Source: Clostridiales bacterium 38-18 (GTDB lineage: Bacteria; Bacillota; Clostridia; Peptostreptococcales; Acidaminobacteraceae). Taken from it: a DNA stretch of 64,000 bases. The first letter of the stretch is position 1. The number at the start of each line of letters is the position of its first letter. The DNA lies in assembly GCA_001897605.1 (NCBI GenBank), contig MKTL01000006.1, positions 425,132-489,131 on the forward strand, written 5' to 3'. Positions 38,723-48,355 of this stretch are shown here, piece by piece. Position numbers and translations under genes: made by a program. The notes beneath the pieces are model-generated. The model was not told where the DNA came from. It ran no database searches and saw only the letters and a list, made by a program, of their open reading frames with translations.

Positions 38723-39796
38723 TCACACCTCCATGGCTTTTACTATTTCATTTGCTATATTATTAAGGCTGACCACCTTATCAACAACACCTAGCTTTAT
38801 GGTAGATTTCGGCATTCCAAATACAACACACGAATCCTCATCTTGAGCTATGACATAACCACTTTTGTCCTTAACCTGCTTAAGTCCATCTGCACCATCT
38901 GCTCCCATACCGGTCATAATGACACCAATTACATTTTTATCATTTAATGCAGCTATTGAATACATCATAGCATCAACAGATGGCTTATGTCCACTAACTC
39001 GTTCACCATTATCTAATTTTATCACAAATTGGCCACCTTGTTTAGTCACTTTTATGTGGCTATCTCCAGGTGCTAAGTATGCAACACCAGCATAGATGAC
39101 ATCGCCATCCTCAGCCTCTTTTACCTGTATCTGACTCATACCATCAAGACGCTCTGCTAGTGATTTTGTAAAGCCTGGAGGCATATGTTGTACAATAAGA
39201 ATTCCAGCATCGATCTCTCTCGGAATCAAAGGAATTACATCTTGTAATGCTCTTGGTCCACCCGTTGAGGGACCAATTGCAATCAGCTTTTTAAATTTAG
39301 TTTTCCGATTTGTTATAGAAGGTGAACTATACTCATCTCTCTGTATAGATGCAGTTACCCTAGGCTGTCTAATTGTAAAGGTAGGCTTACTAATTTTAGT
39401 TCGGCTCGCAATTTTAATCTTTGATATAAGCTCTTCCCTTATCTCTGGTGTGGACACCTTAATAAGCGAGGTTGGCTTTGTAATAAAATCAAACGCACCG
39501 TAATCTAATGCCTTTAAGGTTTCTACAGCGCCATTTGTGGTTAAACTGCTCAACATTATAACAGGCATAGGACTTACTTCCATGATTTGCTTTAATGCTG
39601 TGAGCCCATCCATTTTAGGCATTTCAACATCCATCGTTACAACATTTGGTTTAAGTGAAACAATCATCTGGAGTGCATCCTCACCATTTTTGGCAGTTCC
39701 CACTACCTCAAGCTCTGGATCACTTGATATCATATCCGATATCACCTTTCGCATAAATGCTGAATCATCCACTACTAATACTCTTATTTTCATCAT
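38723..39796 (-). CDS. cheB: Chemotaxis methylesterase/glutamine deamidase CheB
   Basis: Resets receptors by removing methyl groups. N-terminal receiver with phosphorylated Asp56 (TMDVEMPKMDG) and a C-terminal esterase with Ser in IGPSTGGPRALQ, His in VQHMPPGFTKSLA and Asp in MTGMGADGADG. 357 aa, complete. CheR, its opposing methyltransferase, is not in the window. Start overlaps the PilZ gene by four bases. Confidence 0.96.
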   Translation of the reverse strand: MMKIRVLVVDDSAFMRKVISDMISSDPELEVVGTAKNGEDALQMIVSLKPNVVTMDVEMPKMDGLTALKQIMEVSPMPVIMLSSLTTNGAVETLKALDYGAFDFITKPTSLIKVSTPEIREELISKIKIASRTKISKPTFTIRQPRVTASIQRDEYSSPSITNRKTKFKKLIAIGPSTGGPRALQDVIPLIPREIDAGILIVQHMPPGFTKSLAERLDGMSQIQVKEAEDGDVIYAGVAYLAPGDSHIKVTKQGGQFVIKLDNGERVSGHKPSVDAMMYSIAALNDKNVIGVIMTGMGADGADGLKQVKDKSGYVIAQDEDSCVVFGMPKSTIKLGVVDKVVSLNNIANEIVKAMEV

Positions 39797-40527
39797 ATCA
39801 AACCCTTTTTAATCAAATTTCGTTCAACTTCAAAGACATAAGAAACAATTTTAGATTGAGTCGATGCATCTAATTCTAAGAACTTAATACCCACTTCGTA
39901 GCGTTTATTATCTTTTTTCTCAACTCTTACAACTTCGCCTTTAAAATTAACCCAGTTTGAGGCAATTTTAAATTCTCCTGCTATAAAATCCCCTAGCTCA
40001 AATGTGAGATTTGTGTAGACTCTTAATCCACCTCCACTGATATCTAGGGTTTCAAATCCTACCTTTTCATTAATCGTCTCTTCAATGATAAATTGAGATT
40101 CATCCTTATATTTTTTAAGAAGCTTTTCACGCATATTTTGAATTTCAACTGGATCGAGTTCTCGTTCAAATAAAAAATTGCCTACAGAATTTAAGTTAAC
40201 TCTGAAAAATTTTCTTCTTTGAACACGTTTGATATCAGAAACTAGCTTTACCTTAATACTAGGCAAATTATCATAGCTTAATCGTTCAAGTACCTCACCT
40301 TTGAATAAGTACATTCCGGAATTTTCTATATAAAATCTAAAGTAATATGTGTACGTTTTTTCTAATGGATAGTAATTGCCATCCTTAATTGGGTTTGACA
40401 CAATAATATGCTCATCATTTGTCACTTCATAAACAAATACAGACAAAGTCAAAGACTCATTATTATTTTTAAATATCATTATATCTATCTCATCTGCGAT
40501 ATTTAGAAACTTTGTAAAACCATCCAT
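39793..40527 (-). CDS. YcgR-like PilZ-domain flagellar brake protein
   Basis: 244 aa. N-terminal YcgR-type beta barrel (about 1-105) and C-terminal PilZ domain. The c-di-GMP contacts are visible: RRKFFRV near residue 110 (the RxxxR motif) and DISGGGLR near 175 (the D/NxSxxG motif). Such proteins bind c-di-GMP and slow or stop the motor through the stator or switch (YcgR in E. coli, MotI/YpfA in Bacillus). Overlap with cheB ties it to chemotaxis output. Its motor target cannot be read from sequence. Confidence 0.9.
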   Translation of the reverse strand: MDGFTKFLNIADEIDIMIFKNNNESLTLSVFVYEVTNDEHIIVSNPIKDGNYYPLEKTYTYYFRFYIENSGMYLFKGEVLERLSYDNLPSIKVKLVSDIKRVQRRKFFRVNLNSVGNFLFERELDPVEIQNMREKLLKKYKDESQFIIEETINEKVGFETLDISGGGLRVYTNLTFELGDFIAGEFKIASNWVNFKGEVVRVEKKDNKRYEVGIKFLELDASTQSKIVSYVFEVERNLIKKGLI

Positions 40528-40538
40528 AAATCACCCAT

Positions 40539-41393
40539 TTATATTTTATTCATTAATTTATTGAGAAACATCCTAAAGCTTGTATTATTTTTTGCATATT
40601 TGTGGTTATTGATTAGATTATACGCGATGTTCTCTATTCCCTTGCTTGCAATTGCTCTTGGATATGCTTCAAGCAAAGGTATCTGCTTACGTACTGACCT
40701 TTTCAAATTAGCATCTTCAAATATATAGCCTAAATTCTCCAGCTCTCTTCCTAAGAACTTAGTAACTGCCTGCTCAAGCTTATTATATACCTCATCACCC
40801 TCTTCGTTGCTTTCAACACGGTTAATTATGAGTTTGATTTTTTTCTCTTCATCATTAGCAATGTTTTTTATTAAAGCATAAGCATCCGTAATCGAAGTTG
40901 GATCTGGCGTTATGATTAACACAACATCTGAAGCTGCTTCTACAAAAGATAGCACAGATTTGCTTAGTCCAGCACCCGTATCAATTAAAATATAGTCTGA
41001 AATCGTATTAAAATAGCTAAGTGTATGAATCAATTTGTCCAGTTGGTTATTGTCCAAATCGATTAGATCCATAATCCCAGATCCACCAGAAATGATATTA
41101 ATATCATGTGGTCCCTTGACGATACAGTCCTGTACTGAAATCTCTCCCTTTATTACATTAGACAAATTATATTTTGTAACAATTCCAAACAAAACGTCGA
41201 CATTTGCTAATCCTAAGTCAGCATCAATTATAGAAACACGTTTGCCTTGTTTTGCTAAAGCAATGCCTAAATTAACTGTGAAATTAGTTTTTCCAACGCC
41301 ACCCTTGCCACTGGATATGGTTATTATCCTAGAATCGGATACTTCCGGTGCGGTTTCACCTATAATGTCCCGCAGCTTTTGTGCTTGATCCAT
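40539..41393 (-). CDS. flhG: MinD-like flagellar number regulator FlhG (YlxH)
   Basis: ParA/MinD-type ATPase that limits and places flagella and stimulates FlhF GTPase. The N-terminal MDQAQKLRD matches the DQAxxLR activation motif. Deviant Walker A KGGVGKT is at residues 30-36. A C-terminal basic/amphipathic tail (RMFLNKLMNKI) resembles a membrane-targeting helix. The ATG at 41393 has GGGGG six bases ahead. 284 aa. Follows flhF. Confidence 0.93.
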   Translation of the reverse strand: MDQAQKLRDIIGETAPEVSDSRIITISSGKGGVGKTNFTVNLGIALAKQGKRVSIIDADLGLANVDVLFGIVTKYNLSNVIKGEISVQDCIVKGPHDINIISGGSGIMDLIDLDNNQLDKLIHTLSYFNTISDYILIDTGAGLSKSVLSFVEAASDVVLIITPDPTSITDAYALIKNIANDEEKKIKLIINRVESNEEGDEVYNKLEQAVTKFLGRELENLGYIFEDANLKRSVRKQIPLLEAYPRAIASKGIENIAYNLINNHKYAKNNTSFRMFLNKLMNKI

Positions 41394-41406
41394 CTCAATC
41401 CCCCGA

Positions 41407-42588
41407 TTATTTATGTTGATCAAATATATACTGGATAATTCTCTCTTTATCAGCTACCTCAATGTCATCAGGAACACTTTGACCAATGGTGAAGTAAGAA
41501 AGTGGCTTACCAGTTAGCACTTTTAAATTTAAAATATTACCAAAATTACTGGATTCATCTAGCTTTGTAAATAGCAATCGATATTCCTTCAGAAAATTAT
41601 AAGAATCAATTATACTCTTCATATCTTTAAAGCTCGTTGTCATGCTCATAACTAAAAAGATCTTATAATCATCTAAATATTTGACCAAGTCGTCATAATC
41701 AGATTTGAGTTCTTTACTTTTGTGACTTCTACCCGCAGTATCAATCAAAATATAATCTTTGTCCTTGAACTTCTCTATCGCATCGTGAAGCTCACTTGCT
41801 TCATAAATGACTTCAAGTGGAATTCCCAATATTTCACTATATGTCTTTAGCTGTTCCACCGCGGCAATTCTATAAGTGTCAGCTGTGATTAAGCCAATTT
41901 TCTTATTATCAATTAAGGATAGCCTTGCAGCAATTTTGGCTAAGGTCGTTGTTTTTCCAACGCCTGTCGGACCAAGAAAGATATATACATTGGGTTTATT
42001 CAGCATATCTGTATCAATGGTTTTAATTTCGCCGAGATATTCGCGTGCAATTACTTTCATTGCATTTAAAATGGTATCGTGATTTTTTTCATGAATGTTT
42101 ATTTGACGCTGCACGATTTCGATGATTTTTTTAGCAATGGATTCCTGTATATCTAGTCCAGTTAAAAATTCAATATACTTTTCCTCTGCAGATACCGTTT
42201 TTTGCGGTGACATATGTTCGATGGTTTCTACCTTTTTAATCAAATCTGAAACCATAAGCTTAAGCTCCTGAAGCTCGTTGTTGTCGTTTTTTTGCATTGA
42301 CTCAGTTAATTTATCTGCCTGATTAACTAGAGGCTTCTCAGCTATAATTTCGGGCTCTCTGACTACAGCTTCCCTGTCAGTCTCTCTTTTGGGTCTTTGA
42401 ATTGGCTTTGTAACGACCGGCTCGTCAACGGCTGCCACTACCTCCAATAATGGTTTTTTGAAAAACTTGAAAAAACCGCCTGCTTTTATTTTTCTAGTAT
42501 TTAGGATGACTGCATCTATCCCTAGCTCGCTTTTAATTTTTATCATTGCTTCGTTCATATCATTGACTATATAACGTTTAACCTTCAT
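41407..42588 (-). CDS. flhF: SRP-type GTPase FlhF
   Basis: Directs the site of flagellar assembly. Basic N-terminal B domain (about 1-110, MKVKRYIVNDMNEAMIKIKS), N domain, then the SRP G domain with Walker A GPTGVGKTTT (206-215), DTAGRSHKS and TKLDESSNFG. 393 aa. Its start codon shares a base with the flhA stop (TAATG). Confidence 0.95.
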   Translation of the reverse strand: MKVKRYIVNDMNEAMIKIKSELGIDAVILNTRKIKAGGFFKFFKKPLLEVVAAVDEPVVTKPIQRPKRETDREAVVREPEIIAEKPLVNQADKLTESMQKNDNNELQELKLMVSDLIKKVETIEHMSPQKTVSAEEKYIEFLTGLDIQESIAKKIIEIVQRQINIHEKNHDTILNAMKVIAREYLGEIKTIDTDMLNKPNVYIFLGPTGVGKTTTLAKIAARLSLIDNKKIGLITADTYRIAAVEQLKTYSEILGIPLEVIYEASELHDAIEKFKDKDYILIDTAGRSHKSKELKSDYDDLVKYLDDYKIFLVMSMTTSFKDMKSIIDSYNFLKEYRLLFTKLDESSNFGNILNLKVLTGKPLSYFTIGQSVPDDIEVADKERIIQYIFDQHK

Positions 42589-44624
42589 TAGATGCTCACC
42601 ATCCCCGCCGATTGAATGTCTATATCTGATTCAATTTCATTATAAGATAAAACGATTAAATCTGGTATAGCCTGTGCTGCCATTTTCTTAAAATAAAGCC
42701 TAACTATAGGTGCAGTTACGACGATTGGAAGTTCCCCCATTTGCATCAGCTTTCTAACTTCACTTGCTAGGCTTGCAAGTATGCCTTGTTGCTTGATGGG
42801 ATCAATTGACAAATAGGTGCCGTTTTCATTTTGATCAATTGCTTCCATTAACATGTTTTCTAAGGTTTGGTCCAAGGTTACAACCTTAGCTTGTCCAAAT
42901 GGAAAATACGCCTTTGATAGCTGCTTGGATAATTTTTGTCTTGAATACTCCGTTAAAATATTGATATCACGCGTACTTCTCGCATGATCAGCCAAGGCTT
43001 CTAATATCGATACCAGGTTTCTTATAGAAACACCCTCAGATAGTAAATTACTCAAAACTTTTTGAATATCGCCTAAAGCCATCAATCCAGGAATTAGCTC
43101 TTCAACTAACGTCGGATTCGATTCCTTCGTATTTTCTACAAGCTGCTTAACATCTTCTCTGCTTAAAAGCTCAAAGCTATATTTCTTAATAACCTCAGTT
43201 AAATGAGTAGAAATAACTGACGAAGGGTCTACTACCGTATAGCCTAAAAGCTCAGCCTTCTCTCTTAAATCTGCTCTTATCCATTTAGCAGGTAATCCAA
43301 ATGCAGGCTCAACCGTGTCAATCCCTTCGATTTCCCCCTCTACAGATCCAGGACTCATAGCCAAATAGTGATCAAACACGATGGTTCCCTTAGCCATATC
43401 ATTGCCTTTGATTTTAATCAAGTATTGATTCGCATCTAATTGTATATTATCTCTAAGCCTTATGATCGGGACAATTAATCCCAACTCTAAAGCAATTTGT
43501 CTTCGAATCATAACCAATCGATCAAATAAATCACCGCCCTGATTTGGATCTGCCAGTGGAATAATACCATATCCGAACTCGAGCTCAATTGGATCAACCT
43601 GTAGCAACGGCATAATATTCTCAGGTCTTCTCATATCATCCTTGCCTGCTTCAGGCTCTATCTCCTCACGTTCAGTTTCAATTTCTTCTTTTTTCTTTCT
43701 AGATTGTACCGTATAGCCTGCAAATAGAACTGCAGTTCCAATTACCATAAATGGAAAATTTGGAAGAGGCGTTGCTGCTCCAAGCAAAATTACAGTAATA
43801 CCTACAATATACAATACCTTGCTTTGAGCAAAGAGCTGGCTGATAACATCTGTACCTAAATTTGAATCAGAAGCAGCACGTGTTACAACGATACCCGTTG
43901 CAACTGAGATCATCAGGGCAGGTAATTGGCTTACCAAACCATCACCTACCGTTAAAAGTGTAAACCTAGATAACGCTTCTTGTATCGTAAGTCCCATGGT
44001 CATCGCACCAAGTATAAAGCCTGCAATGATATTGATCATAGTAATCAAGATACCAGCAATTGCGTCCCCCTTTACAAACTTACTGGCACCATCCATAGCA
44101 CCATAAAAATCAGCCTCACGTTGAATTTTCCGTCTTCTAATTTTTGCATCTGCTTCTGTTATTAAGCCTGAATTCAAATCGGCATCAATTGCCATTTGCT
44201 TACCAGGCATTGCATCTAATGTAAATCTTGCAGCAACCTCAGAAACACGTTCAGAGCCCTTTGTAATAACTAAGAATTGAATAATCATAATAATAACGAA
44301 TATGATGAAACCTACGATTGCATTTCCACCAATAACGAACGAACCAAAGGACGCAATTACTTCACCAGCGCCACCAGTTGACAGGATACTCATAGTCGTT
44401 CTGATGTTTAGAGCAAGTCTAAACAAAGTCGTGACGAGGAGAATGGATGGAAAGACACTAAATTCTAAAGGTTCTTTAACGAACATGGATAACATTAAAA
44501 TGGTTAAGGATAAGGAAATATTAAGCGCAAGAAAGAAATCCAACATTCCAAGTGGAACTGGTACGATGATTAATAAGATTATAGTTACGACTAATATCGC
44601 GACAATGATGTCACTAAAGCGCAT
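42588..44624 (-). CDS. flhA: Flagellar type III export gate protein FlhA
   Basis: Largest export-gate protein, with eight membrane segments in residues 1-310 and a cytosolic C-terminal domain that docks substrates and chaperones. The FHIPEP signature region includes RRRKIQREADFYGAMDGASK (about 147-166). 678 aa, complete. Twelve bases separate it from flhB. Confidence 0.96.
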   Translation of the reverse strand: MRFSDIIVAILVVTIILLIIVPVPLGMLDFFLALNISLSLTILMLSMFVKEPLEFSVFPSILLVTTLFRLALNIRTTMSILSTGGAGEVIASFGSFVIGGNAIVGFIIFVIIMIIQFLVITKGSERVSEVAARFTLDAMPGKQMAIDADLNSGLITEADAKIRRRKIQREADFYGAMDGASKFVKGDAIAGILITMINIIAGFILGAMTMGLTIQEALSRFTLLTVGDGLVSQLPALMISVATGIVVTRAASDSNLGTDVISQLFAQSKVLYIVGITVILLGAATPLPNFPFMVIGTAVLFAGYTVQSRKKKEEIETEREEIEPEAGKDDMRRPENIMPLLQVDPIELEFGYGIIPLADPNQGGDLFDRLVMIRRQIALELGLIVPIIRLRDNIQLDANQYLIKIKGNDMAKGTIVFDHYLAMSPGSVEGEIEGIDTVEPAFGLPAKWIRADLREKAELLGYTVVDPSSVISTHLTEVIKKYSFELLSREDVKQLVENTKESNPTLVEELIPGLMALGDIQKVLSNLLSEGVSIRNLVSILEALADHARSTRDINILTEYSRQKLSKQLSKAYFPFGQAKVVTLDQTLENMLMEAIDQNENGTYLSIDPIKQQGILASLASEVRKLMQMGELPIVVTAPIVRLYFKKMAAQAIPDLIVLSYNEIESDIDIQSAGMVSI

Positions 44625-44636
44625 AATTAATGCCTC

Positions 44637-45722
44637 CTATTTTTTCTGCTTGATAGAATACACATAAGCAAGTACCTCAGCAACAGCTTCATAAAGGTCT
44701 CCTGGTATATATGAGCCAAGATCAACCGTCTTATACAAAGCTTGAGCTAATGGTTTATTTTCTACTATGGGTACACTATTTTCTGTTGCTATTCTTTTGA
44801 TGTTTTGAGCAATTAAATCCTGACCCTTGGCAGTCACAATAGGCGCGTCACCAAGTGTTGAATCATATCTAAGTGCAACCGCGAAGTGTGTCGGATTGGT
44901 TATAATAACATCGGCTTTGGGTACCTCTTGCATCATACGACTCATAGCTAAGGATCTCTGTTTTTCCTTTATTTTAGATTTTAGCTGAGGATCCCCTTCA
45001 CTTTGCTTATACTCTTCTTTAATTTCTTGCTTGCTCATCATTAAGTCTTTATTGTTCTTCCACTTTTTATATGCGAAATCAAATAGTGCAATAACAAATA
45101 ACATAATTGAACAGCGAATGACAATTCCGTATATGATCTCCCACATAACATGTATAAACTGTCCTGTCTCAATCTCCTGAGTGGATAGTAGCTCCATCAT
45201 ATGATCTAAAACATAGGTGATTGAAACATATAGGAGTAGGACTGCTTTAAGGATAGATTTCACCATCTCGACTAAGGATCTGGTAGAAAATATATTTTTA
45301 AAACCTTTTATAGGATTTATTTTATCAAATTTAGGCTTTAATGTCTCTGTTGTAAACAAAAAACCTACTTGAATATATGAAACGACAACGCCAGATACAA
45401 GCGCAATCATCAGCAAGGGTAATGATAACTTAAGAATAAAGAATATTGTTTCTGAAAGAAACAAATTAATACCATTCCCCGAGAACAGTGATGCTGTATC
45501 TTCAGTTAAATTCATCGTGAAATTAAAATATCCAAGAATCTGATCGATCAAGTAGCCGCTAAATACCGAAATACCTACAAAAACAGTTAGCAAGCTAACT
45601 GCACCATTTAAATCCTTTGATTGAGCAATTTGACCTTTATCTCTCGCATCTTTAATTTTTTTATAGGTAGGCTGTTCTGTTTTTTCCTCTGAAAAAAGTT
45701 GGAGGTCAAAATAATATAACAT
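44637..45722 (-). CDS. flhB: Flagellar export switch protein FlhB
   Basis: Membrane protein that switches export from hook to filament substrates. Four membrane segments lie in residues 1-215. The self-cleavage motif Asn276-Pro-Thr-His279 is intact in ITNPTHFAVALRYD. The N-terminus carries the amphipathic YYFDLQLF start common in Gram-positive FlhB. 361 aa. GGAGG lies eight bases before the ATG. Confidence 0.96.
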   Translation of the reverse strand: MLYYFDLQLFSEEKTEQPTYKKIKDARDKGQIAQSKDLNGAVSLLTVFVGISVFSGYLIDQILGYFNFTMNLTEDTASLFSGNGINLFLSETIFFILKLSLPLLMIALVSGVVVSYIQVGFLFTTETLKPKFDKINPIKGFKNIFSTRSLVEMVKSILKAVLLLYVSITYVLDHMMELLSTQEIETGQFIHVMWEIIYGIVIRCSIMLFVIALFDFAYKKWKNNKDLMMSKQEIKEEYKQSEGDPQLKSKIKEKQRSLAMSRMMQEVPKADVIITNPTHFAVALRYDSTLGDAPIVTAKGQDLIAQNIKRIATENSVPIVENKPLAQALYKTVDLGSYIPGDLYEAVAEVLAYVYSIKQKK

Positions 45723-45736
45723 TTGTGATTCCTCCG

Positions 45737-46504
45737 CTAATTATAGATATTTAGAAAATCACTAATATATTTAAAACTCATACTCAATATATTTGCAAAG
45801 ATATCATACATATAAGGCATCAAGATTATAAATAAGAGCATACCAAAGAAAATCTTAAATGGCATCCCGAGTATAAAAATATTCATACCTGGCATTGCTT
45901 TTGATAGCAAACCAAGAATTATATCGGCGATCAATACAGTGATCATAAAGGGTGCCGCTATCTGTAATCCTAAAATAAAGGATTGCTCAACGATATCAAG
46001 TAAAATCGGAAATGATTCAGCCACTTTAAAAAAGGAGCCAAGCTCAATTCGAGAAAAGGATACCACTAAGGCTGAGATTAATTCATGATGAAAATCAAGC
46101 TGAAGAAAAATCAAAGTTGAAAAGACATAGAACACATTAGAAGTAATTGCCATTTGAGATTCGTCCAATGGATTGATCACACTAACCATTGAAAAACCCA
46201 ATCCGTGGTCAATTATGTCTCCTGCAAAATAGACAAAGTTAAAAAAAACAGATACTAATAAACCTATGAAGAGACCTATCATCAGTTCATTCACCAACAA
46301 TATGGCAAATCCCCAAAAGGTAGTTACATCATAGGTTAATGTTGAATTCACAAATGGAAAAACAATTATAGTTGTAAAAAGCGCTAAACCAATTTTCATA
46401 GGAATTGGGTAATTTCTACTACCAAATATAGGCGCGGTAAAAATCATGCCAACAAGTCTAGCAAATACCAGAATAATATCCAGTAATGGAATTGAATATG
46501 TCAT
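45737..46504 (-). CDS. fliR: Flagellar export gate protein FliR
   Basis: 255 aa, six hydrophobic segments, SpaR/YscT/HrcT family. Part of the FliP5Q4R1 gate. Segment FARLVGMIFTAPIFGSRNYP (about 14-33) is typical. Nine bases before it ends fliQ; flhB follows closely. In some clostridia fliR and flhB are fused; here they are separate. Confidence 0.94.
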   Translation of the reverse strand: MTYSIPLLDIILVFARLVGMIFTAPIFGSRNYPIPMKIGLALFTTIIVFPFVNSTLTYDVTTFWGFAILLVNELMIGLFIGLLVSVFFNFVYFAGDIIDHGLGFSMVSVINPLDESQMAITSNVFYVFSTLIFLQLDFHHELISALVVSFSRIELGSFFKVAESFPILLDIVEQSFILGLQIAAPFMITVLIADIILGLLSKAMPGMNIFILGMPFKIFFGMLLFIILMPYMYDIFANILSMSFKYISDFLNIYN

Positions 46505-46512
46505 AGCCTCAC

Positions 46513-46782
46513 CTAGTAAATTATTAAATCTATCAAATTCATTACATAATTTGTGTAATCAACCAAGGAATTAAGCATCCAAGATCCCGTCAACAGCATA
46601 ACGCCGAAAACCACAAGAATTTTTGGAACAAAAGCTAAAGTAGCCTCTTGAATTTGCGTTGTCGCTTGAAAGATTGCTATGATCAGACCTATAAGCAAAC
46701 CACTCAATAGCATTGGAGCTGAAAGTATCAAAATCATTTTAATCGACTCGGAAAATAAATCGATAATCATCTCTTCCGTCAT
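46513..46782 (-). CDS. fliQ: Flagellar export gate protein FliQ
   Basis: 89 aa with two membrane helices (about 16-38 and 54-75), family signature ATTQIQEATLAFVPKI between them. AAGGAG lies six bases before the ATG. Confidence 0.95.
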   Translation of the reverse strand: MTEEMIIDLFSESIKMILILSAPMLLSGLLIGLIIAIFQATTQIQEATLAFVPKILVVFGVMLLTGSWMLNSLVDYTNYVMNLIDLIIY

Positions 46783-46792
46783 GTGAAACTCC

Positions 46793-47569
46793 TTATCGAA
46801 TACTCAATACTAATTTTTCGATTACCAAATGCCAGCCATCTACAAGAATAAACAATAATATCTTTATAGGTAATGAGATCATTACAGGTGGAAGCATCAT
46901 CATTCCCAGTGCCATAAGCGTTGAGGCGACAATCATATCGACAACTATAAACGGCATAAATATTAAGAAGCCAATTTCAAAGCTCAGCTTTAGCTCACTT
47001 AGTATAAAAGCAGGTATGAGCACTGTAATAGGGATGTCCTCGTTCGTATTAACCTCCTGAATGTCTGCAATATCCAAAAAAAGCGCTAAATCCTTAGATC
47101 TAACCTGAGCAAACATGAACTCTCTAAATGGTTCTACTGCTAGGTCGGTTGCCTCTTCCAAGGAAACAGTGCCCTCTTGTAATGGAACATATGCATTTTC
47201 ATAGACATCCGTGAAAACAGGTGCCATAACAAATAGGGTCAAAAACAAAGCCAAACCAATTAACGTTTGATTTGGTGGTGTTGCTTGAAGTGACAAAGCG
47301 CGTCGTACAAACCCTAGAACGATGATAAATCGTGTAAATGAAGTCATCATGATCAGTATCGACGGAGCTAAGGACAAAACAGTCAGTAAAACCAAGATTT
47401 GAATACTGTTTGCTACCTGCACATCACCATTTTCACTAGAAATAGAAACATTGATATCTGGTAATTGAATCTCAGTTGCTGCAAATCCTATGTTGCTTGG
47501 TAATAAAGTCAACATAAAGAGAACAACTAAAACAATTCCCAATTTCTTCATTTTATGCTCTGTCATCAT
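46793..47569 (-). CDS. fliP: Flagellar export gate protein FliP
   Basis: Gate subunit, with an N-terminal cleavable signal segment (MKKLGIVLVVLFMLTLLPSN region) and four membrane segments. Conserved TSFTRFIIVLGFVRRALSLQ and PFIVVDMIVASTLMALGMMM are present. I start at 47569 (AAAGGA five bases upstream, 258 aa), which overlaps fliO by 17 bases; an ATG at 47551 lacks a site. Confidence 0.94.
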   Translation of the reverse strand: MMTEHKMKKLGIVLVVLFMLTLLPSNIGFAATEIQLPDINVSISSENGDVQVANSIQILVLLTVLSLAPSILIMMTSFTRFIIVLGFVRRALSLQATPPNQTLIGLALFLTLFVMAPVFTDVYENAYVPLQEGTVSLEEATDLAVEPFREFMFAQVRSKDLALFLDIADIQEVNTNEDIPITVLIPAFILSELKLSFEIGFLIFMPFIVVDMIVASTLMALGMMMLPPVMISLPIKILLFILVDGWHLVIEKLVLSIR

Positions 47570-47963
47570 CTTGATCCTTTGCTGATTCATGTTTAATAAT
47601 CGATTTTTTTAATTGCTCAAAAAAAGCACCTGACTGAGTTTCTTGTGGCTTCACATACTCAAGATTTAGATGCTCACGTTTGTCAATTAAACGCATGCCA
47701 TTTTTATCACTTCCGATTAAATAGTATAATCCATCCAATTCAATAAGAAAGAGGAATTTATCTGCACTAATTGCTACGCGTTCAATAACTTTGATGTTCT
47801 TTTGGCGAATCGTCACACCTTGACGTTTGGTTAAGTATTTGGATAAAGCCCATAATAATAACAAAAACACCGTGGCCACAATTATATATTTAACTGTGAA
47901 CAAAGTGTCAGATGTCGAATTATATTTAGAAATACCCGTAAGAGAACAGGTGAAAATGTTCAT
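47553..47963 (-). CDS. fliO: Flagellar biosynthetic protein FliO
   Basis: 136 aa with one membrane segment (about 25-43) and a cytoplasmic beta-rich domain (KNIKVIERVAISADKFLFLIEL split here as KNIKVIERVAISADK, FLFLIEL). Helps FliP assemble. AGGTG seven bases before the ATG. Sequence is poorly conserved in this family; position between cheY and fliP supports the call. Confidence 0.88.
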   Translation of the reverse strand: MNIFTCSLTGISKYNSTSDTLFTVKYIIVATVFLLLLWALSKYLTKRQGVTIRQKNIKVIERVAISADKFLFLIELDGLYYLIGSDKNGMRLIDKREHLNLEYVKPQETQSGAFFEQLKKSIIKHESAKDQDDDRA

Positions 47964-47973
47964 AACATTTCAC

Positions 47974-48336
47974 CTATCCTAGAACTTTTTTAACTGCTTC
48001 AATTACACGATCAGCCTGAAAGGGTTTTACGATAAAATCCCTAGCTCCAGCTTGAATAGACTCGATAACCATGGCTTGTTGTCCCATTGCAGAGCACATG
48101 ACAACCTTCGCACTTGGATCAAAAGCTTTTATCTCTTTAACTGCCTGTATCCCATCAACCTCTGGCATCGTGATGTCCATGATAACGAGTTCAGGTTTAA
48201 GTTCTTTATATTTTTCAATTGCCTTTTGACCGTTCTCAGCCTCTCCAACAACTTCATAGCCGTTTTTAGTCAAGACATCTTTGATCATCATCCTCATAAA
48301 TGCTGCATCATCGACTACTAATATTGTATTAGCCAT
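47974..48336 (-). CDS. cheY: Chemotaxis response regulator CheY
   Basis: Single receiver domain of 120 aa. Acidic pocket D9/D10, phosphorylated Asp54 (VIMDITMPEVDG), a Ser in VVMCSAMG for the switch Thr/Ser, and the conserved Lys in FIVKPF. Binds FliM/FliY when phosphorylated. Lies between fliY and fliO as in Bacillus. Confidence 0.95.
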   Translation of the reverse strand: MANTILVVDDAAFMRMMIKDVLTKNGYEVVGEAENGQKAIEKYKELKPELVIMDITMPEVDGIQAVKEIKAFDPSAKVVMCSAMGQQAMVIESIQAGARDFIVKPFQADRVIEAVKKVLG

Positions 48337-48355
48337 ATTTATCCTCCTTAAAAAA

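Noticed and set aside
45921-45928. Perfect SigD -10 box (GCCGATAT on the minus strand) inside fliR
   Set aside because: It encodes part of the fliR product (Ala-Asp-Ile), and no TAAA box is at the right distance, so it is probably chance.
45737-46504. fliR-flhB fusion, known in some clostridia
   Set aside because: The two genes have separate stops, starts and a Shine-Dalgarno for flhB, so they are distinct.
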